Below, in pieces: positions 31,507 to 44,424 of a stretch of 64,000 nucleotides of DNA (within the stretch, counting starts at the first letter, position 1; every line of letters starts with the position of its first letter). The notes beneath the pieces are model-generated. The model did no database searches. It saw only the letters and a program-made list of their open reading frames with translations, and was not told where the DNA came from. The stretch is taken from positions 186,001 through 250,000 of the forward strand of contig NBAY01000023.1 in NCBI GenBank assembly GCA_002794775.1, in the 5' to 3' direction. Source of the DNA: Porodaedalea pini (Eukaryota > Basidiomycota > Agaricomycetes > Hymenochaetales > Hymenochaetaceae). Made by a program: the position numbers and the translations under genes.

Positions 31507-32961
31507 ATGAACAGCTCAAACCAAGGAACTCGACTTCTCCTCGAAAGCCGGGACAGTTCTCGGCAATGTCAGCATCATGGGATATACCGCACCGAAGAAA
31601 CTGCGAAGGAGAGCGCGGAGTCTATCTACACACTCTGTTCACAGCAGTCATCCTCAAATCTCACCGCATCTGATTTGCCAGGTGCGGGACGAACGCTCGG
31701 ACTACTATACTCGCGTTGGGGACGTGCGCTTGAAGCATCCGTTGGTCGTCTTGCACACCGAAGTGGATTCGGGCCAGACGCAGTTGCTTCCCGAATTGAA
31801 AGAGTGACGTTCAAGGGTACATGGATTGGTAAAAGAGACGAACCTGAAGAGGAGAATCGAGTTCGGCGGGTTGTAAATTGGAGCGCGATGGACGGAAATG
31901 AGACAAAGCTTCGTGCAGACTGTCAGAAGCTGGCGGCATACGCTTTGTAAGCTTTAATTCTTGAGAGCTTAAGCAACTGCTTGTTTCTAAGAATATATAT
32001 TTCATAGAGCGGATGTATCACAAACACGAATGCGCGCTGTGCAGCAAGTGATTCGACTGATTACAGGACAGCCACGCTTACGGACCTTCTTCCGTACCCC
32101 ATCCGTTCTCACCAATCTACAATCCGCTGCAAGGCCTTCTTCCATCTCTAGCTACGACCCGCCCTGCTGGGAAGATGAGCTCAAGAATCATCTGGACACC
32201 GTGTTCCTCGCAAAGCAGGCACTGCTGAGCATCGAAGACAACCCCATGAATGACATTGTCGACGACATATTGCAGCTTCCTTTTCTTCGGCGCGAGAGAT
32301 CACAGGCTTTTACTCACCAATACACGGGCACGATGTCGAAGCTACTTGAATACTGCTGGTGAGCCTTTCTCGTGATATCCACAAGACGAATTCACTCATA
32401 TGTCATGTCGTGGGTACGCCCCTTAGGAACCCGCGCTTCTCTTTTGTCGCCAAACGACACATGTGCAGCGCATTGAACTACCTGCCGTGGGTTGCAATAT
32501 GCCAGTTCTCGTCCGCGCTCGTCCTCTTCCTCGAGCAAGCTATTGCGCAAGCTCTTAATCCAGGCCGTATCGCCTCTCCAAATGAAGGGATGGCAGATCT
32601 AGACGGCACGGAACGTCTCGCAGAGGTGCTTCTCCTTCCACGTTGCCGTGCGGTACACACACTTGATCCCGAACACGTGCTTCACCTGAGGCCACGCGAC
32701 CATCCAGCACACTGTAGGTGTACGAACAACGCCAATGTTCATGACGAGATGCGTGGGCTATTGGTTCTTCTTAAGAAGTGAGTCCACTTATTGCGGACTT
32801 TTTGTGAACCCCACAATTCCTGACATAGATTGAATGTAGTCCGGCTGCTCGGGACATCTTCCCGAGGGCAGCAGCTATCGCCGGGGACATTTGGTAGTCG
32901 GCGTAAAGGGACGCAGACTCCAAGGAGCAGTCAACTAGTAAAGAAAAAGAAAAGAACCTAA
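31507..32961 (+). CDS. Conserved fungal protein of unknown function
   Basis: Exons 31507-31946, 32008-32358, 32427-32777 and 32829-32961 join in frame to about 424 residues; every intron has GT-AG ends and 50-68 nt. The start at 31507 (MNSSNQGTRLL) is the first ATG that fits; 31474 is an alternative. Features: a basic patch ERVTFKGTWIGKRDEPEEEN, an aromatic motif DPPCWEDELKNHLDTVFLAKQALL, a hydrophobic segment ALNYLPWVAICQFSSALVLFL, and a basic C terminus ending VKKKKRT that looks like a nuclear localisation signal. No family recognised. Divergent from GLE1. Confidence 0.7.
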
Positions 32962-33474
32962 CACTGTACTATAGCGCGCGTTTTTCTTCTGGTACGGTGT
33001 TCATGTCTGGGACTATAAACTGTGTATCAAAATGTATGTCAGGAGTGGTACTGTCCGGACAAGGGCGGACGCCGACGTCCGCGGGTCTAAGAACTTCAGC
33101 ATGAAGCTCCCGACTGTTTACTAGTTAGGGAGCTACAAGGCAAGGACACAAAGGACATAGAAACATCAGTGCTTCTATTATTTTCACGAGAAGTCACCCC
33201 CTGTGCAATCGAACGCCTTCCATTAATTCGATGACGACGACTGCAATATTATTATTACTGCCTTGGTCTTCTGTTTCTTCTCTTCGGGTACCTCGGGCCT
33301 GCACTTGCATTATCGAACAATTTACCAACTCTCTCTCTCAGTAGTACGATCCATTTCCTTCCATAAAATCTTTACCTGGGTTTTGCAGCCTCACTACAGA
33401 ACACAGTGAATGCTAAAGTGAACGTCGCCGGTTAACGATCAAAATTATGTGCACTTAACGCCAAAGTTCATGGG
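32962..33474. other. Intergenic region, no gene seen
   Basis: About 510 bp of mixed composition with no supported coding segment. Confidence 0.5.
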
Positions 33475-34196
33475 ATGAATCCAATAACGTACAGTAATGT
33501 ACGCAGTATACTTCAGATGGTCGAACTGCAATCAGAACAACTAGAGGAGTACTCCCACACTGTCTACTCGCATCAGACGGAAGTGCGTCAGCAAAGTACG
33601 ATGCTGATAAACTTTTGTGTTCAAATTTTGATGTTTGTTCACCTCGAACTGACAAAATATGATAGGTCGTCATCAAGAGCGTCTCTGCAAGCATTGTGTT
33701 TGTCCAACTGGCAACTTGTTCTCGACCTCGGCACATTGTCTGAGCAGGGCATCAGAGACAGCCCTTCATTCGGTTCTCTTGCAAGCGCAAATCCGCCTTT
33801 TTTCTAGCATTCCCTATTTCTCTTCTTTGGAGTTCTAGCTTTCAGCACTTGACCATCAAAATGGTAGCTCGGCTACGCTATTCTCTTATTCCTTCGACGA
33901 CGCAGGCATGTGTTCAGTTAGCGTCCTTCGCTATCCTTGTTCCAATTTCAAAGAAAACTGAGTACTCGTATATTTTCGGTATGAGAAAGGGGATAGGGCG
34001 GTACCGGACAATATACTATCCAGCTCTGTTTCTCGTCAAGCATAGCACATGGAGCACAATTTCAAATTGCAGGAGATCCCTCAAATCCTTAAGGATCCAT
34101 TTCATAGGAAGCTTGGTTATATTTTCGAAGCTGAGGACGACTGCTTGAAGGCCGCAGGTGATCTGCTTCACCGACGTCGCGAGGAGTTGGAATAAT
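33475..34196 (+). CDS. Possible spliced hypothetical gene
   Basis: An opening exon reads MNPITYSNVRSILQMVELQ and SHQTEVRQQSTMLINF. A candidate intron ends TGATAG near 33665 and leads into VVIKSVSASIVFVQLAT. A convincing last stretch near 34050-34196 reads KLQEIPQILKDPFHRKLGYI and ends RRREELE before TAA. The exons between are unresolved and no family is recognised. It could be a decayed gene. Confidence 0.35.
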
Positions 34197-35745
34197 TTAG
34201 GAAGCGGTGAGAAGAGCAGCCCAAGTGATCGGCGGCGCGCTTATGTTCGCCTACAGTTCGGGTTGCGCCAACATCGTCCGCACTGGAATGATATGATTAA
34301 GGTTCGATAAGCTTCTGCAATAAGTAGAGATGAAGTTCTAACTGCAGACTTACGCTTCGGGAATAGACCATGAATAGTGACCGTGTTGGACCAAAAGAAA
34401 AGTGACTGCTGCGCTGTATTGTCGCGGCCGAGCCATGCCCTTGTCAGGACGACGGTGCGATAAAACATATGGAATGAGTAGACGCAATCACGCCCAATCT
34501 CGAGCTCCAATGCACCGATGGGAGATAGTGTGCGTTCTCCTCGTTTTTATACTCCGATTGCATATGAAAAGCTACGCCGATCAGATGAGCTGTGTACATC
34601 GTTGAGCTTTTCTCAGCGAAGAGATATGAAATTCTTCAGGCTTTTAATAGGCCGTATTTCGGCGGGGAAGATCGCCGCCAAAGGGGTATGCCGAAGCTCG
34701 ACGATAGGTGGAGATTGTTCGGTAGGAGGTCTAGGGTTGAGGTGCGGTGAGTGCAGTCATAGCGTATTGGCGTAAATTAAAGCTGACTGAGATGTGCCCA
34801 GAATTTTGGAGACTTTTGACAATAGGTGCGCATTAACCGAGTAGAACCTCGTGCAGAATTCACGACAGCTGATCTTACCTTTCAGTAAAAAGACTCGGCG
34901 GCTTTGCAGTAATCCTCATCCAAAGTCCAGACTGTAGGGCAACCCAGGATAGCCGGTATTAGAGAAAGTTTGCAGTAAACATCTGTCGGAGTTCAGAAAT
35001 CGTCAGTTTTCGAGTTCTTTTCGAGGAGCACTGGATTAGACGCAATGGAATCAGACGCAAGGAGCGCCACCATCAAGGTCCTATATTCATTTCCCCGCTT
35101 TCAAGCGAATCGAGAGTCGACGGTACTTGTGTTGATGTCGGACGCGAAATGGGCGGCAGAGTTGGTCCGTTCCCACACATGTAGTACGTAAGCATTTTGA
35201 CGGTAGTGGCAATTATCACGTGCGTATCTTCCCTTTCCGTCCTCCGTGGACTGACTGAGTTTGCACAGGGCAAACGCGATTAGAGTCTCAAGACAGTGCT
35301 GATAGCAAAAGTACTGCGTGTTGACTGGGTGATATGTCTGAAACGGTTGCATGGCACGGATAGTGAAGGTGAGAACAAAGCCATGTGTTTCGAAGAGTTC
35401 CGGTCCTTTAAAATTCTTCTCAATAGATCCATTCATCCACAATCAGCACTGATTCGCTGTGCGTGAGATAGATTGTATCCGGTAACTCGGATGAGCCTGA
35501 CACCATAGCAAATCTTATCCTGAGACTCAATCAATTCTTTTGCCGCCAATGCAGCGTGATCGTCTTGAGAAAAAAGGGCCTCTTCTTGAAAAAAGAGTTC
35601 TGCACGGAGCGCCCAGAGCTTCCATGGAGTACTTATAATGCTCATATCCTGAAACTGATTAAAGCATTCCATTTCATAGCGTCTTCCGGCCTACGCCAAC
35701 TGGCCTGAACCCTGCGTCCCATGAAAAGGAGGCTTGCTCGCCGCC
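34197..35745. other. Region with short minus-strand coding fragments
   Basis: Minus-strand segments 34241-34510 (CVYSFHMFYRTVVLTRAWLG) and 35073-35672 (SIISTPWKLWALRAELFFQE, DDHAALAAKELIESQDKICY) have protein-like composition but no resolved gene model. They may be exons of one minus-strand gene or relics. Confidence 0.3.
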
Positions 35746-37766
35746 ATGGATGTCACCGACTCAGACGTAGCTGCACTGGCCAGTCAAGCTGCTCATCTGT
35801 AGGTCCAATCTTTTCTTCTTCGACTATTGCGCTGAAAAATGGCGTGAACTCGGCTTTTTTTTCACCTGAAGAATGGCAGCTAAGATGTTTTCTCTGGCAT
35901 GTTGTGGTGAGCGCAGTTGTACTCTTCAGTAGACTTCAAGTTGCTAAAACTGTAGGACAGTCATGTTGTTCTATGACATTCTCATTACCTTTGGAGACGA
36001 GGTTGAGAAGATATGGAAGCAGCGGTTTACTTTCGCGACAACGTTATGGTTTATGGTAGGCTTGCAACCGCTTTCTAGAAGACGGAATAATGATGCCGCC
36101 CACGCCCATCAGAATCGATATTTGTCACCATTAGGCTATATCGTTGTCACCGTCTGTACGTGCCTATATCCGCTCTTTGCATTGATGATAAGACTTATCT
36201 TACGTCAAGCATTTCACGATCCGAACTGGAGCAAATCCGTTTGCAATCGCTACGTTCTTTTCCCCGAAATCCTCAAAGTCTTCACGTCTTCAGCTATCGG
36301 AGGTGCGTCAACCATACTCAAGACAATGCCTTGCTCGGTGCAATGAGTTCTATTTGTATCATAGTGATTTTCATCCTCCGCCTGTACTCGATCTATGGCG
36401 GGAGCATGGTTGTATTAGTGACCTTATCGGTCCTCTTGGTTGCGGAGTTGGCAGTCAAGATCGTAAGTTGCCCTAAGTCTATTGAGTAAATATAGATCTA
36501 ACGTCGCTGCAGTGGGCGTTTACCGATGGGACGAGCGTTAATTTGCCTCCTGGTATGTCCGACATAATTCTAACAAGTTTCGGTCTTTACAAAGCCATAA
36601 GGTCTCGTCGGTTGTATCCTCACTGGAAGGAGCGATTCGTGAGTATATTAATGCACTTTCTACACGAAGATTGGAACTAAGACGGTCACCAGGAATGATC
36701 GCTTCGTCTTCACTTGGGTTGCAGAGCTTATATTCGGTGATTTTTTCGTTCGCCTATTTTCTGTCACAGTACTCATATGAATCCTTTGTGGTCCCACTCC
36801 TCTAGACTCTGTCATTTTCCTTGCTACGCTATCGCGCACGCTCCTAATCTACCGCAGACACCGCCGAGGCGCTGCCATTCCCTTGATCAAGATCATGATG
36901 CGGGATGGTGAGCAAAGACCTAGTTTGTGCAGAGCGCAACTTCTCATGCACAACAGGTATCATTTACTTCCTAGTCATCTTCGCTGCCAACGCGGTTACT
37001 GTTACACTGTTTGTTGTGAGCTATTTTCTCTGCACGAATTATCTAAGTCTTGAGTACTGATACATCATCAGGTGCTCCCGGTAAGAAAGGATCTGAGTAT
37101 ATATCTCTCGCCGCAGCACTGACGCTTGTAATTTAGCCGGACTTAAAGGCAATCAATGCCAGCTTCAGTACCCTAATTACGAGCCTTATGGTCTCGCGCC
37201 TCATCCTTAACCTACGAAACCAGGCCATGCGCCCAAGGGCCGTTGTCTCCTTCCCATCCAACCACCTCCCACCGGGTCACATATACCTCACATCGACCGT
37301 CATCGGAAACCTCGGCCAGCCCGTCGAGAACGACTGGTTCGACGACGACAAGTCGGACGACCCGGAGCTCTCACGGAACGCATTCGCAATGGAGGACGTG
37401 TACGAGCTCTCAGATACAGACAAACAAAACGCGAGCGCGACTTCGTCCGTTCCCGGGCAGATTGTTGTCGAAGTCACTAAAAGTGTAACGACGGACGTTC
37501 GCACGAGAGCGTATGCTGATCTGCAGCGTCTTGACGACGGCATCTTCTCTCGCCACGATCCGCCTCTCTCACCCTCATCTGCTGGGCGTCCGCGAAGCAT
37601 GCTGCAGCACTCGCGGGAGCAGGAGGAGGAAGAGGAAGAAGACAAGATGGGTGCGAGGCAAGGGGGAGGCGTGTGGCACCCCCCGTCGGCCTGGATGCTT
37701 GAGAACGTGGAATTTGGCGAGCTTGGGAGGCCGCGGCGCTCGCGGCATCGTCCCAGCACTTCGTAG
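35746..37766 (+). CDS. DUF6533 seven-transmembrane protein
   Basis: First exons 35746-35798, 35872-35906, 35961-36055, 36113-36155 and from 36210 join to MDVTDSDVAALASQAAHLMAAK..., with the DUF6533 signature YDILITFGDEVEKIWKQRF and NRYLSPLGYIVV. Later exons give hydrophobic helices (SSICIIVIFILRLYSIYGG, VVLVTLSVLLVAELAVKI, DSVIFLATLSRTLLIYRR, IIYFLVIFAANAVTVTLFVV) and SFSTLITSLMVSRLILNLRN. The C-terminal tail is long, charged and cytosolic-like, with an EEEEEED run, ending at 37766. The family is a basidiomycete expansion of receptor-like membrane proteins with no proven ligand. The splice near 36305-36345 is unresolved. Confidence 0.82.
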
Positions 37767-38219
37767 GAGCGCGTTTCTCTTCGTCGTGGAAGGACTGTGA
37801 GCATCCACATGCAGCCTTGATTAGTGTCTCACATCTCACGCGGGCAATGGCTCGTATTTTTCTTGGTCTTTGGTGATCTCCTCTTTCTTTTATCGCACGC
37901 TATCCTTTGCATCTGTACTGTCTTTACCCATACAACATATCAAGATCGTCGATACCAGAACCACGTTTCCTAACACATTCACGCTTGAAAAGTTCCAAAA
38001 TAGATGTACAATTTCATTGCAGAGACACGACGCACACATGACACAATGAAACTATATTCTGTGTAAGAGTGTGAGATAAGATAAGTAAGCCCAGCCCTCG
38101 CCGGTAAGAATCGAGTCGTGTGTAAACAAAGAAAAGCTGAGGAAAAGTACAACGTTAGGGCTGAAAAGAAAACGGAAGAAGAAGAGGAGCAAAAACCAGC
38201 GAAGAGACAAGAGAGCATA
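37767..38219. other. Convergent intergenic region
   Basis: About 450 bp of mostly A-rich DNA between two convergent genes; nothing recognised. Confidence 0.55.
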
Positions 38220-39400
38220 TCAAATGCGCAAATCCAGCATTCCTCGAACAACCTCAAACTCCTGGGTGGCGCCCTTCCCAAACTCCGCCTGGCAGCCTAT
38301 TCTGCTCGTCCGCCGGCGAAAGGGTACGTAGATCGCGAACTCTCTTCGCCCATGCCTGCCCGACATCTCATGGATCTGCTGAGACGCGAGCGGTGCGCTC
38401 GCGGCAGTTTCATGCGCCGAAGAAGATGCCGGAGAAGATTCGGACGCGCATCCCGAGGAGGTAAAGCGGTATGAGGAGGATGTCGTCGTCGTCAGAAGCG
38501 ACCACGCGCTGTCCGCGGACGAAGCGGACGAGTATGATGCACGCGGGCTCTGCTCCACGATAGTCTCGAGAAGGGGTGTGCGGTAGCTCAGCCAGCGCGG
38601 CTGCTCTGGCTTCGGCGGCACGGCTGGCTTCCGCTCGGATTTGGGGGGCGTCGGTGGAGGAGTCTCGATCTCTTGTGGCGCACAGATGTCCAGCACAAAG
38701 CAGCCGTCCTCGGGATCGTCGTTCGCAGGGAACACGAGATCGACCGGCACGTCTTCACCCAGCAGCTTGCAGACACGCGCCATCTTCTCGCGGCGCATCT
38801 TTGTCGCGGATGGGATAGCGAAGGTCGGCTCGTAGAGCGAATCACACAGTGAGTCGCGGCTGAAAGACTCTGGGCGCGGCTCTGTCCCCTTCTGTGGTCT
38901 AGGGCGCACCGGTGAAGACAAAACTTTCTCGTTCGGAAACTCCGACGACAGAGAACGAGAATGCATGCGTCGTAGTTCCCGCTTTGTTTTTAACTCCGAA
39001 GAGCGGCGGCTGTGACCCTCACGCGAGGCAGGACGAAGAGTCGAAGACAATGGATAGAGCTCTGGGTCGACGCGTTCATCGGCGCTTCTGGTTCGCTTAT
39101 GTGAGGCTTTGCCCGCAGAAACTGACACCGATGGCTGCAGCTTCTTTGAAGCAGAGAGAGGCAATGGACGCGAAACTTTGACTGGATGACATTCAGGGAT
39201 AAGTAAGCGGCAAGCTAAGAGTGGAGACTGCACGCACGTGGAAGTTCATCGACTACTTGAGGAGCTGCGCCGAGCATTTTGGTCAATTTCATGTTGGATC
39301 TCCGTAGCTGCGCCTTCTGTCGCGAAGTAAGCCTGTTCACAGTCGGCGGCGGTGCAGGATGGACGCAGAAGAACATCGTATGTTCAGCAGCAGAAGACAT
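38220..39400 (-). CDS. Ser-rich protein conserved in basidiomycetes, function unknown
   Basis: Exons complement(39238-39400, 38220-39181) give about 374 residues. Exon 1 has the basic motif VNRLTSRQKAQLRRSNMKL followed by TKMLGAAPQVVDE. The middle has TKMRREKMARVCKLLGEDVP and VDLVFPAND. A Pro-rich stretch ETPPPTPPKSERKPAVPPKP precedes WLSYRTPLLETIVEQSPRAS and a Ser-rich tail. The REKMA-KLLGE-VP motif and basic N terminus resemble unnamed agaricomycete proteins (recollection, not a search). No enzyme motif. Possibly a phosphorylated regulatory protein. Confidence 0.65.
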
Positions 39401-39927
39401 CGTGAGATCGCGTAAAAAATGAATGCTAGATGAAATTTGACAAAGAGACTCGAAACCGTGAAGCTAGGTCGACAGTTTGAAAAGCAAGGGAAACAGAAAG
39501 TCAGTGGGCACGAGCATCTCGGCGTGCATCTCTTATGTGCAGTGAACAAAAGAGTCGATGCAAACTTTGGGGAGGGGTAGCGTGATGCAGAACACCGTTC
39601 GTTGCGATAACCAGACACAACAGCCACGCGAGACTCAATTGTGCACGCCGTAAGCAAGGTATAAACTCAGTCGATTTCGGCTGCGTCGGACGGCTAGAAA
39701 TGCAGAAGGCGTCGAGGACAATAAGGTGGGAGACTCGCTCTAACCTCGTGATTTCCTAATATAGGTGATGCAGCGCGCATTCAACAAGAGCATCTTCCCA
39801 GGGAATGAAGCTGAAGCATTGAACAATTAAGCGCTTGACGACAACTCCCAGTCAGAGCCTTCGGAGCTCAAACGCTCGAATACAAATTGTAAGAATGAAT
39901 GAATTCATGAACAACAGTGGATAAGTG

Positions 39928-41260
39928 TTACTTTTTACGTAGTCGTAAGAAGGGACTTATTCTGAAATAAAGGAACCAGATAAGAAGAAAAACCGAGATA
40001 AGTATTAAAAAGACCTTGGTTTCGTGATCGCCTCCCTCCGCCACGGTGTTGTACTCCGGCGACGTCCACCAAAATAAAAAGGTCTGCCCCGCAACCACTT
40101 CCGTGATTCCTCCAAACACTAGAGGTACGATGACTTCAGGAACAGCAGCTCTGCTGGAATCTGTCGCGACAAGAATACTGGATGCTACACCAGTGTATAT
40201 CCCAAGCAATACAGAACCCAACGAGAGAGAAATGACGCGCGACACGACCTGGTCAAAACTGTCTGTCACGTCAGCACCGAGGTCCTTCCTTTGGAAATCC
40301 GAGAACACGTCATTGTAAAAGGAGAGCAGCGCGACCGACAGACTCGCCTGAAAGAAAGCCTATGCGGATTTTGAGCCATATCAGCAGTTTCTATTTAAAA
40401 GTGGACACTTACAATAACGGCTAATGCTGAGAACATTTCACTCGGGGACTGGATGTGCTGTACGTGCACTGTTGACGTGCCGACACTTGGCAGCGAAACA
40501 TTCGATGCGACTGCATAATAGAATCGAGTTATCGACCATTTGATAATTTCAGTAAGCTCTTGATCTCATACCCTGCTGTAACAACCGAGGCATATCAAGT
40601 GGAATAGCCTGAGGTCCTGCTGGTTACGTACCTGTGTAAGCTCAAGGGGCTCCCGAGATGCTGGTCTCACATATGCTTACATTCCAGTTCAATAGATGCA
40701 TGAGACCTCTCCGCACAAGTACAACACCGAGGGCCCTGCTGCTCTTCCGTTCTGTCGGATCCTCGAGCATTTGAGTTCAATGAACGTTCTAAAGCTGAGA
40801 TGAAGCAGGCAGGCCAGACTGTAGTGAGTTTACTTACCCTCTTGCATTGTGTACGTACCTGATGACAATCAGAACTATACAGTGAGTCATGGCACCTACT
40901 GGAACGAAGTAATCGCTCACCTTGAAGCTTACAGAAGGCCAGCTGGAAGCCCTTGAGGTGCGAAGAACCTCGTTTATAATGACCATCACACACATGGCGG
41001 TGCTAACTGCGATCTGACAAGATGTGATGAAACCATGAAGATACATCATTAATCATGCTCTGTCTCCCCAACCATCCAAAGCTTTTCACTAGACGCTGTG
41101 AATTATGATGAGACGGTGAGAACCAAGTTGAAGTTCTTATAACGTGACTCAGATGAGAGTGTGACACAACGCAGAGAAAATGTAACCCATCACGTCGCGA
41201 CGTCATTACCTTCATAGTATCATACGCGTTTCCTCCGCGTCGCGTCTTTGCATCCACCAT
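39928..41260 (-). CDS. Probable multi-pass membrane protein, exons partly resolved
   Basis: The last exon (about 39928-40355) reads FQASLSVALLSFYNDVFSDF, then helices SRVISLSLGSVLLGIYTGVA, AVPEVIVPLVFGGITEVVAG and VFLILISVFLLIWFLYFRIS, ending RLRKK. Upstream pieces at about 40414-40500 (SVGTSTVHVQHIQSPSEMFS) and 40834-41049 (IAVSTAMCVMVIINEVLRTS, GAMTHCIVLIVIR) look like further exons. A first exon may start MVDAKTRRGGNAYDTMK at 41260. Family not recognised. Four or more membrane segments are visible. Confidence 0.5.
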
Positions 41261-41367
41261 CCACCATCTCTGCTGTGCAACTTCAAGCTATTTATCTCAA
41301 AATTATACGAACAAAACTTAGCAGTAATTTCCCAGAAAATAATCGGACAGTCTCAAAAGTCAGCACC

Positions 41368-42507
41368 ATGATTCGCGAATTTCTCTCGGGTCTCTATTCT
41401 CGCGTTGGAGAGACGTACAATTACTTCACGTACGCTTTCGCCTTCCAAACATCATTACACTCCCCTCATATATATTCTACTTTCTGTATGATTATACCCT
41501 TTACATAAATACGATTCGTTCAAAAAGGGACGGTGAGATCGCGTATGGCACGCATTATTCGTTAGTGCGGCATTCGCGGCCCTTCATCGTCTATCAGGGG
41601 ACCAAGACCTCAGTAAAATTAACAGTACTCGGAGATGCTCCACTCTCTGCTGGAAGGCATGTCTTTCTCCAGCGTAGAGGCTACCGCACGGGCCTTTTGT
41701 GAGTTCATTTATTATTATTATATAGTCCGTTGTGAATTTCTAATCTAATGCCTACATGAAGGGGTTGGACAGTTGGTGGGCTGCTCGGAGGATCACATCT
41801 TCCAGGAATCGACGTTACTCCAGACGAGCGCATCTCTCTAGATTCTCTGCCGGCTAAGCAGCGTGCACAGCTCGATGCCGACGTCAAGCGACTCTTCTCG
41901 TCCTCCTTCGTACCAAATGAACAAAAACAAGTTCCGCTCGAGACCCTCATGATACACATACCCGTGCGCGCCAGCGATGGCTACTACAGACTTCGAATTA
42001 CAGCAGATCACACGGGCAGGAAAGAGGTCGCTGCGAGCCCTGCGTTCCGCGTAGGGAGCATCAGCTGGGCAAGCGCCTGCCCACGCGGAGCAACCCCTCT
42101 GGGAATCGTACCTGAGCTGCTCGTCCGCAGTGCCTTTGAGGTTGGAAGGACGGCAGGTATGAAGTACTATCTTCTGACTTATCCCTACTCTCTATCCTAT
42201 ACCTAACCGGACTTATATCCAACCAGCGTATGCCTCCTTCTACGCCACCTTCCCCTTCCTCAAGCTTGCAGAGTACACTCCCGGACCATGGCGCACCTAT
42301 GCACTCAGAGCGCTCTATAGCCGTGCACTGACTGAAGAGCAGCAGGGGCAGGTAAGCGATGGGTTCGCGCGTGGACGTGAGGGAGTGCAGCACGCGCATG
42401 AAAAAGTACTAAGGACAGTGCCATTCGGCGCTGTCGGTGTACGGTCGGCTGCAGAGCTAGAGCGCGATGAGGCGATCGGAAGAGGAGGATGGTGGTTTAC
42501 GCGATAG
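41368..42507 (+). CDS. Conserved fungal protein of unknown function
   Basis: Exons 41368-41429, 41528-41698, 41762-42156 and 42227-42507 join in frame to about 302 residues. Segments: MIREFLSGLYSRVGETYNYF, RHSRPFIVYQGTKTSVKLTV, an RRGYRTGLLGWTVGGLLGGS turn, a beta-rich stretch MIHIPVRASDGYYRLRITAD, SPAFRVGSISWASACPRGAT, and a C-terminal AAYASFYATFPFLKLAEYTP followed by a basic-acidic tail. No signal peptide. The pattern recalls an unnamed protein family widespread in Dikarya, but I cannot name a function. Confidence 0.68.
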
Positions 42508-43365
42508 GACTCGACGGCCCAAATAATGTGAAACACGTCAACGTGTGGCTGATACGTGGGTTTGGCTCTTTTACACACTGCGTCATTTTTTCAAAGTGCG
42601 CTGTTCCACCACTTCCGTAACTTATCGGCCATATTCTCCACTTTGCAGCGCGGAACACCGCTCTTTGACCTCCGATTTTGCGCGCTAACGATTTTGCAAC
42701 TCCGTCAGAAGATTATACATTACATTTGAGACCTTGCTTGCTATTTCCAGAGACGATAGGGAGGAATAATGTATACACGAATCGAACGATCACGGCGAAC
42801 GATACAATCATTACATTGCAGCTCGTTTTACTCGGCCGGAAGTTATATTAGTTGCAAAGGGGATGTGTAAATGGTTCCTTGACTGCAGACTGTTGCAATT
42901 TTCTTCCGCTATCGGAGCACAAGATGCCGGCAACATTCTGCCAATAACTAAAGCCACCCTCACCCAGTCACTGTGCGGAAACCAGCAGCCACTGTACTTC
43001 CGCGTAGCCCAGGCCGTGCAATCCAAATTACTCTGAGTCTGGCAAACTGTAGATATTGCAATCATTCTAGCGAGATCATTGCATACTTAGATGATTGTGC
43101 AAATGGATCGATCATTCCGAGTCGAGCATACTAAGATTTTGTTGGATATTGGACGTATATATAGTTATACCCCTCAATCATCGATTCAGGACCTGATCCA
43201 GGTAGGCCTTCATAGGATCAGTTATAACGTCGGCTACAGGCCTACAAGCCACCCTTAAGAAGGTAAAGAAATTACAAAGCTATTCATTTTTTTCTACGAT
43301 TTTCGGCGCTTATACCCACGAAGCCAGTGGGTTCAAGTTGTATCGACCGAACATATAGATAGATC
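42508..43365. other. Intergenic region, no gene seen
   Basis: About 860 bp, AT-rich; nothing supported. Confidence 0.5.
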
Positions 43366-44140
43366 ATGCCGTTCCGAAGAGAGGGGTCAGCTAGATCTTC
43401 ATCTCCAATATTCCAAAGGAAGAGAGCGCGGGCTCACGAGCCTCAGTTCGACAATGCAGCTGATTATGGAAAATACATAGAAGCACTAAATACTCCCAAT
43501 GATATACTTTATTGTCTTAGTGAACTTGGCGACACAGATGATGAAGAATATAAGGAGGGCATCGTCAAACGAGTGCATATCACTGGAATTCCCATCAACA
43601 GAGTATATAAAGGATTGCATTCGTTGCACTGGAGAACGACGTTGGAATGTACTCCGAAGGATGATATACATAAGCGCGTGTATATCTCAATCGAAGTTGG
43701 ACCGGATCAAACTATCATCGAGCGCTTCAGATTGAAGCACAAGAGTGTCCCAGTCATTGCTATGTGTGTATATTCTCAAATCATAATTCTATTCTGTTAT
43801 TAAACATATACACAGGGTTCAACTGCAGAAATATGGTCATCACAATCGTGCTCCGGACGGTGCGAAGTTCACCTTTTATATAGCTGAAAATATTACAATC
43901 ACCTTGAAGAATGTGGTTGACATGCTCCAGATGAACGGACGTCATAAATTTCGGCTTGATGCAGAAGGAAATGGCTGCCTTATGTGGTCCAGAGCTTTGT
44001 TATCGGACATGAAAGGCTCACAGTGGTTGGAAAGCGGCCCCGACGAGAATACTAACTATGCTAACTTGAATCTCATCAAGAAAGACGATGTAATAGGCAA
44101 CTGTATTGTGAGGGATGGCGTAGGTACATTCTTCAAGTAA
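43366..44140 (+). CDS. Two-exon fungal protein, DUF7770-like
   Basis: Exons 43366-43763 and 43816-44140 join in frame to 240 residues. The N terminus is basic (RREGSARSSSPIFQRKRARA). Exon 1 has VKRVHITGIPINRVYKGLHS; exon 2 has FTFYIAENITITLKNVVDML, NGRHKFRLDAEGNGCLMWSR and a closing GTFFK. The R-F-D-x-x-G-x-G-C-x-x-W pattern resembles the fungal DUF7770 domain; this is recollection and not verified. Role unknown. Confidence 0.55.
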
Positions 44141-44424
44141 TTTGCCTGGACAGTAGTTGCGGTTCTCTGCAAGCGATTCATCAAAACTTCCGGGTGATCA
44201 TAGAGGAAAGACTTGATCAACCTTTTCATGTCGCTAGTATCCTCGTAGTGTTAGGACGTCGATTATCAGATGAAATAAACTTCTGAGTGATAAAAGACGC
44301 CATCCCTTTGCAGAATATACGGAGCACAGATGCATGTCACAGAAGCCACAAGCACGATCATTTGAAGGCAAAGTAACATGGGATTGGTCACAATCATCTG
44401 AGATATTGTCGATTGCGTACGTAT
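44141..44424. other. Convergent intergenic region
   Basis: About 280 bp between gene ends; nothing recognised. Confidence 0.5.

Noticed and set aside
43300..43345. Similar phrases near 43310 and 47450 (GCTTATACCC...AAGCCA) as a dispersed repeat
   Set aside because: Only about 20 bases are shared with gaps; not enough to define a repeat family.
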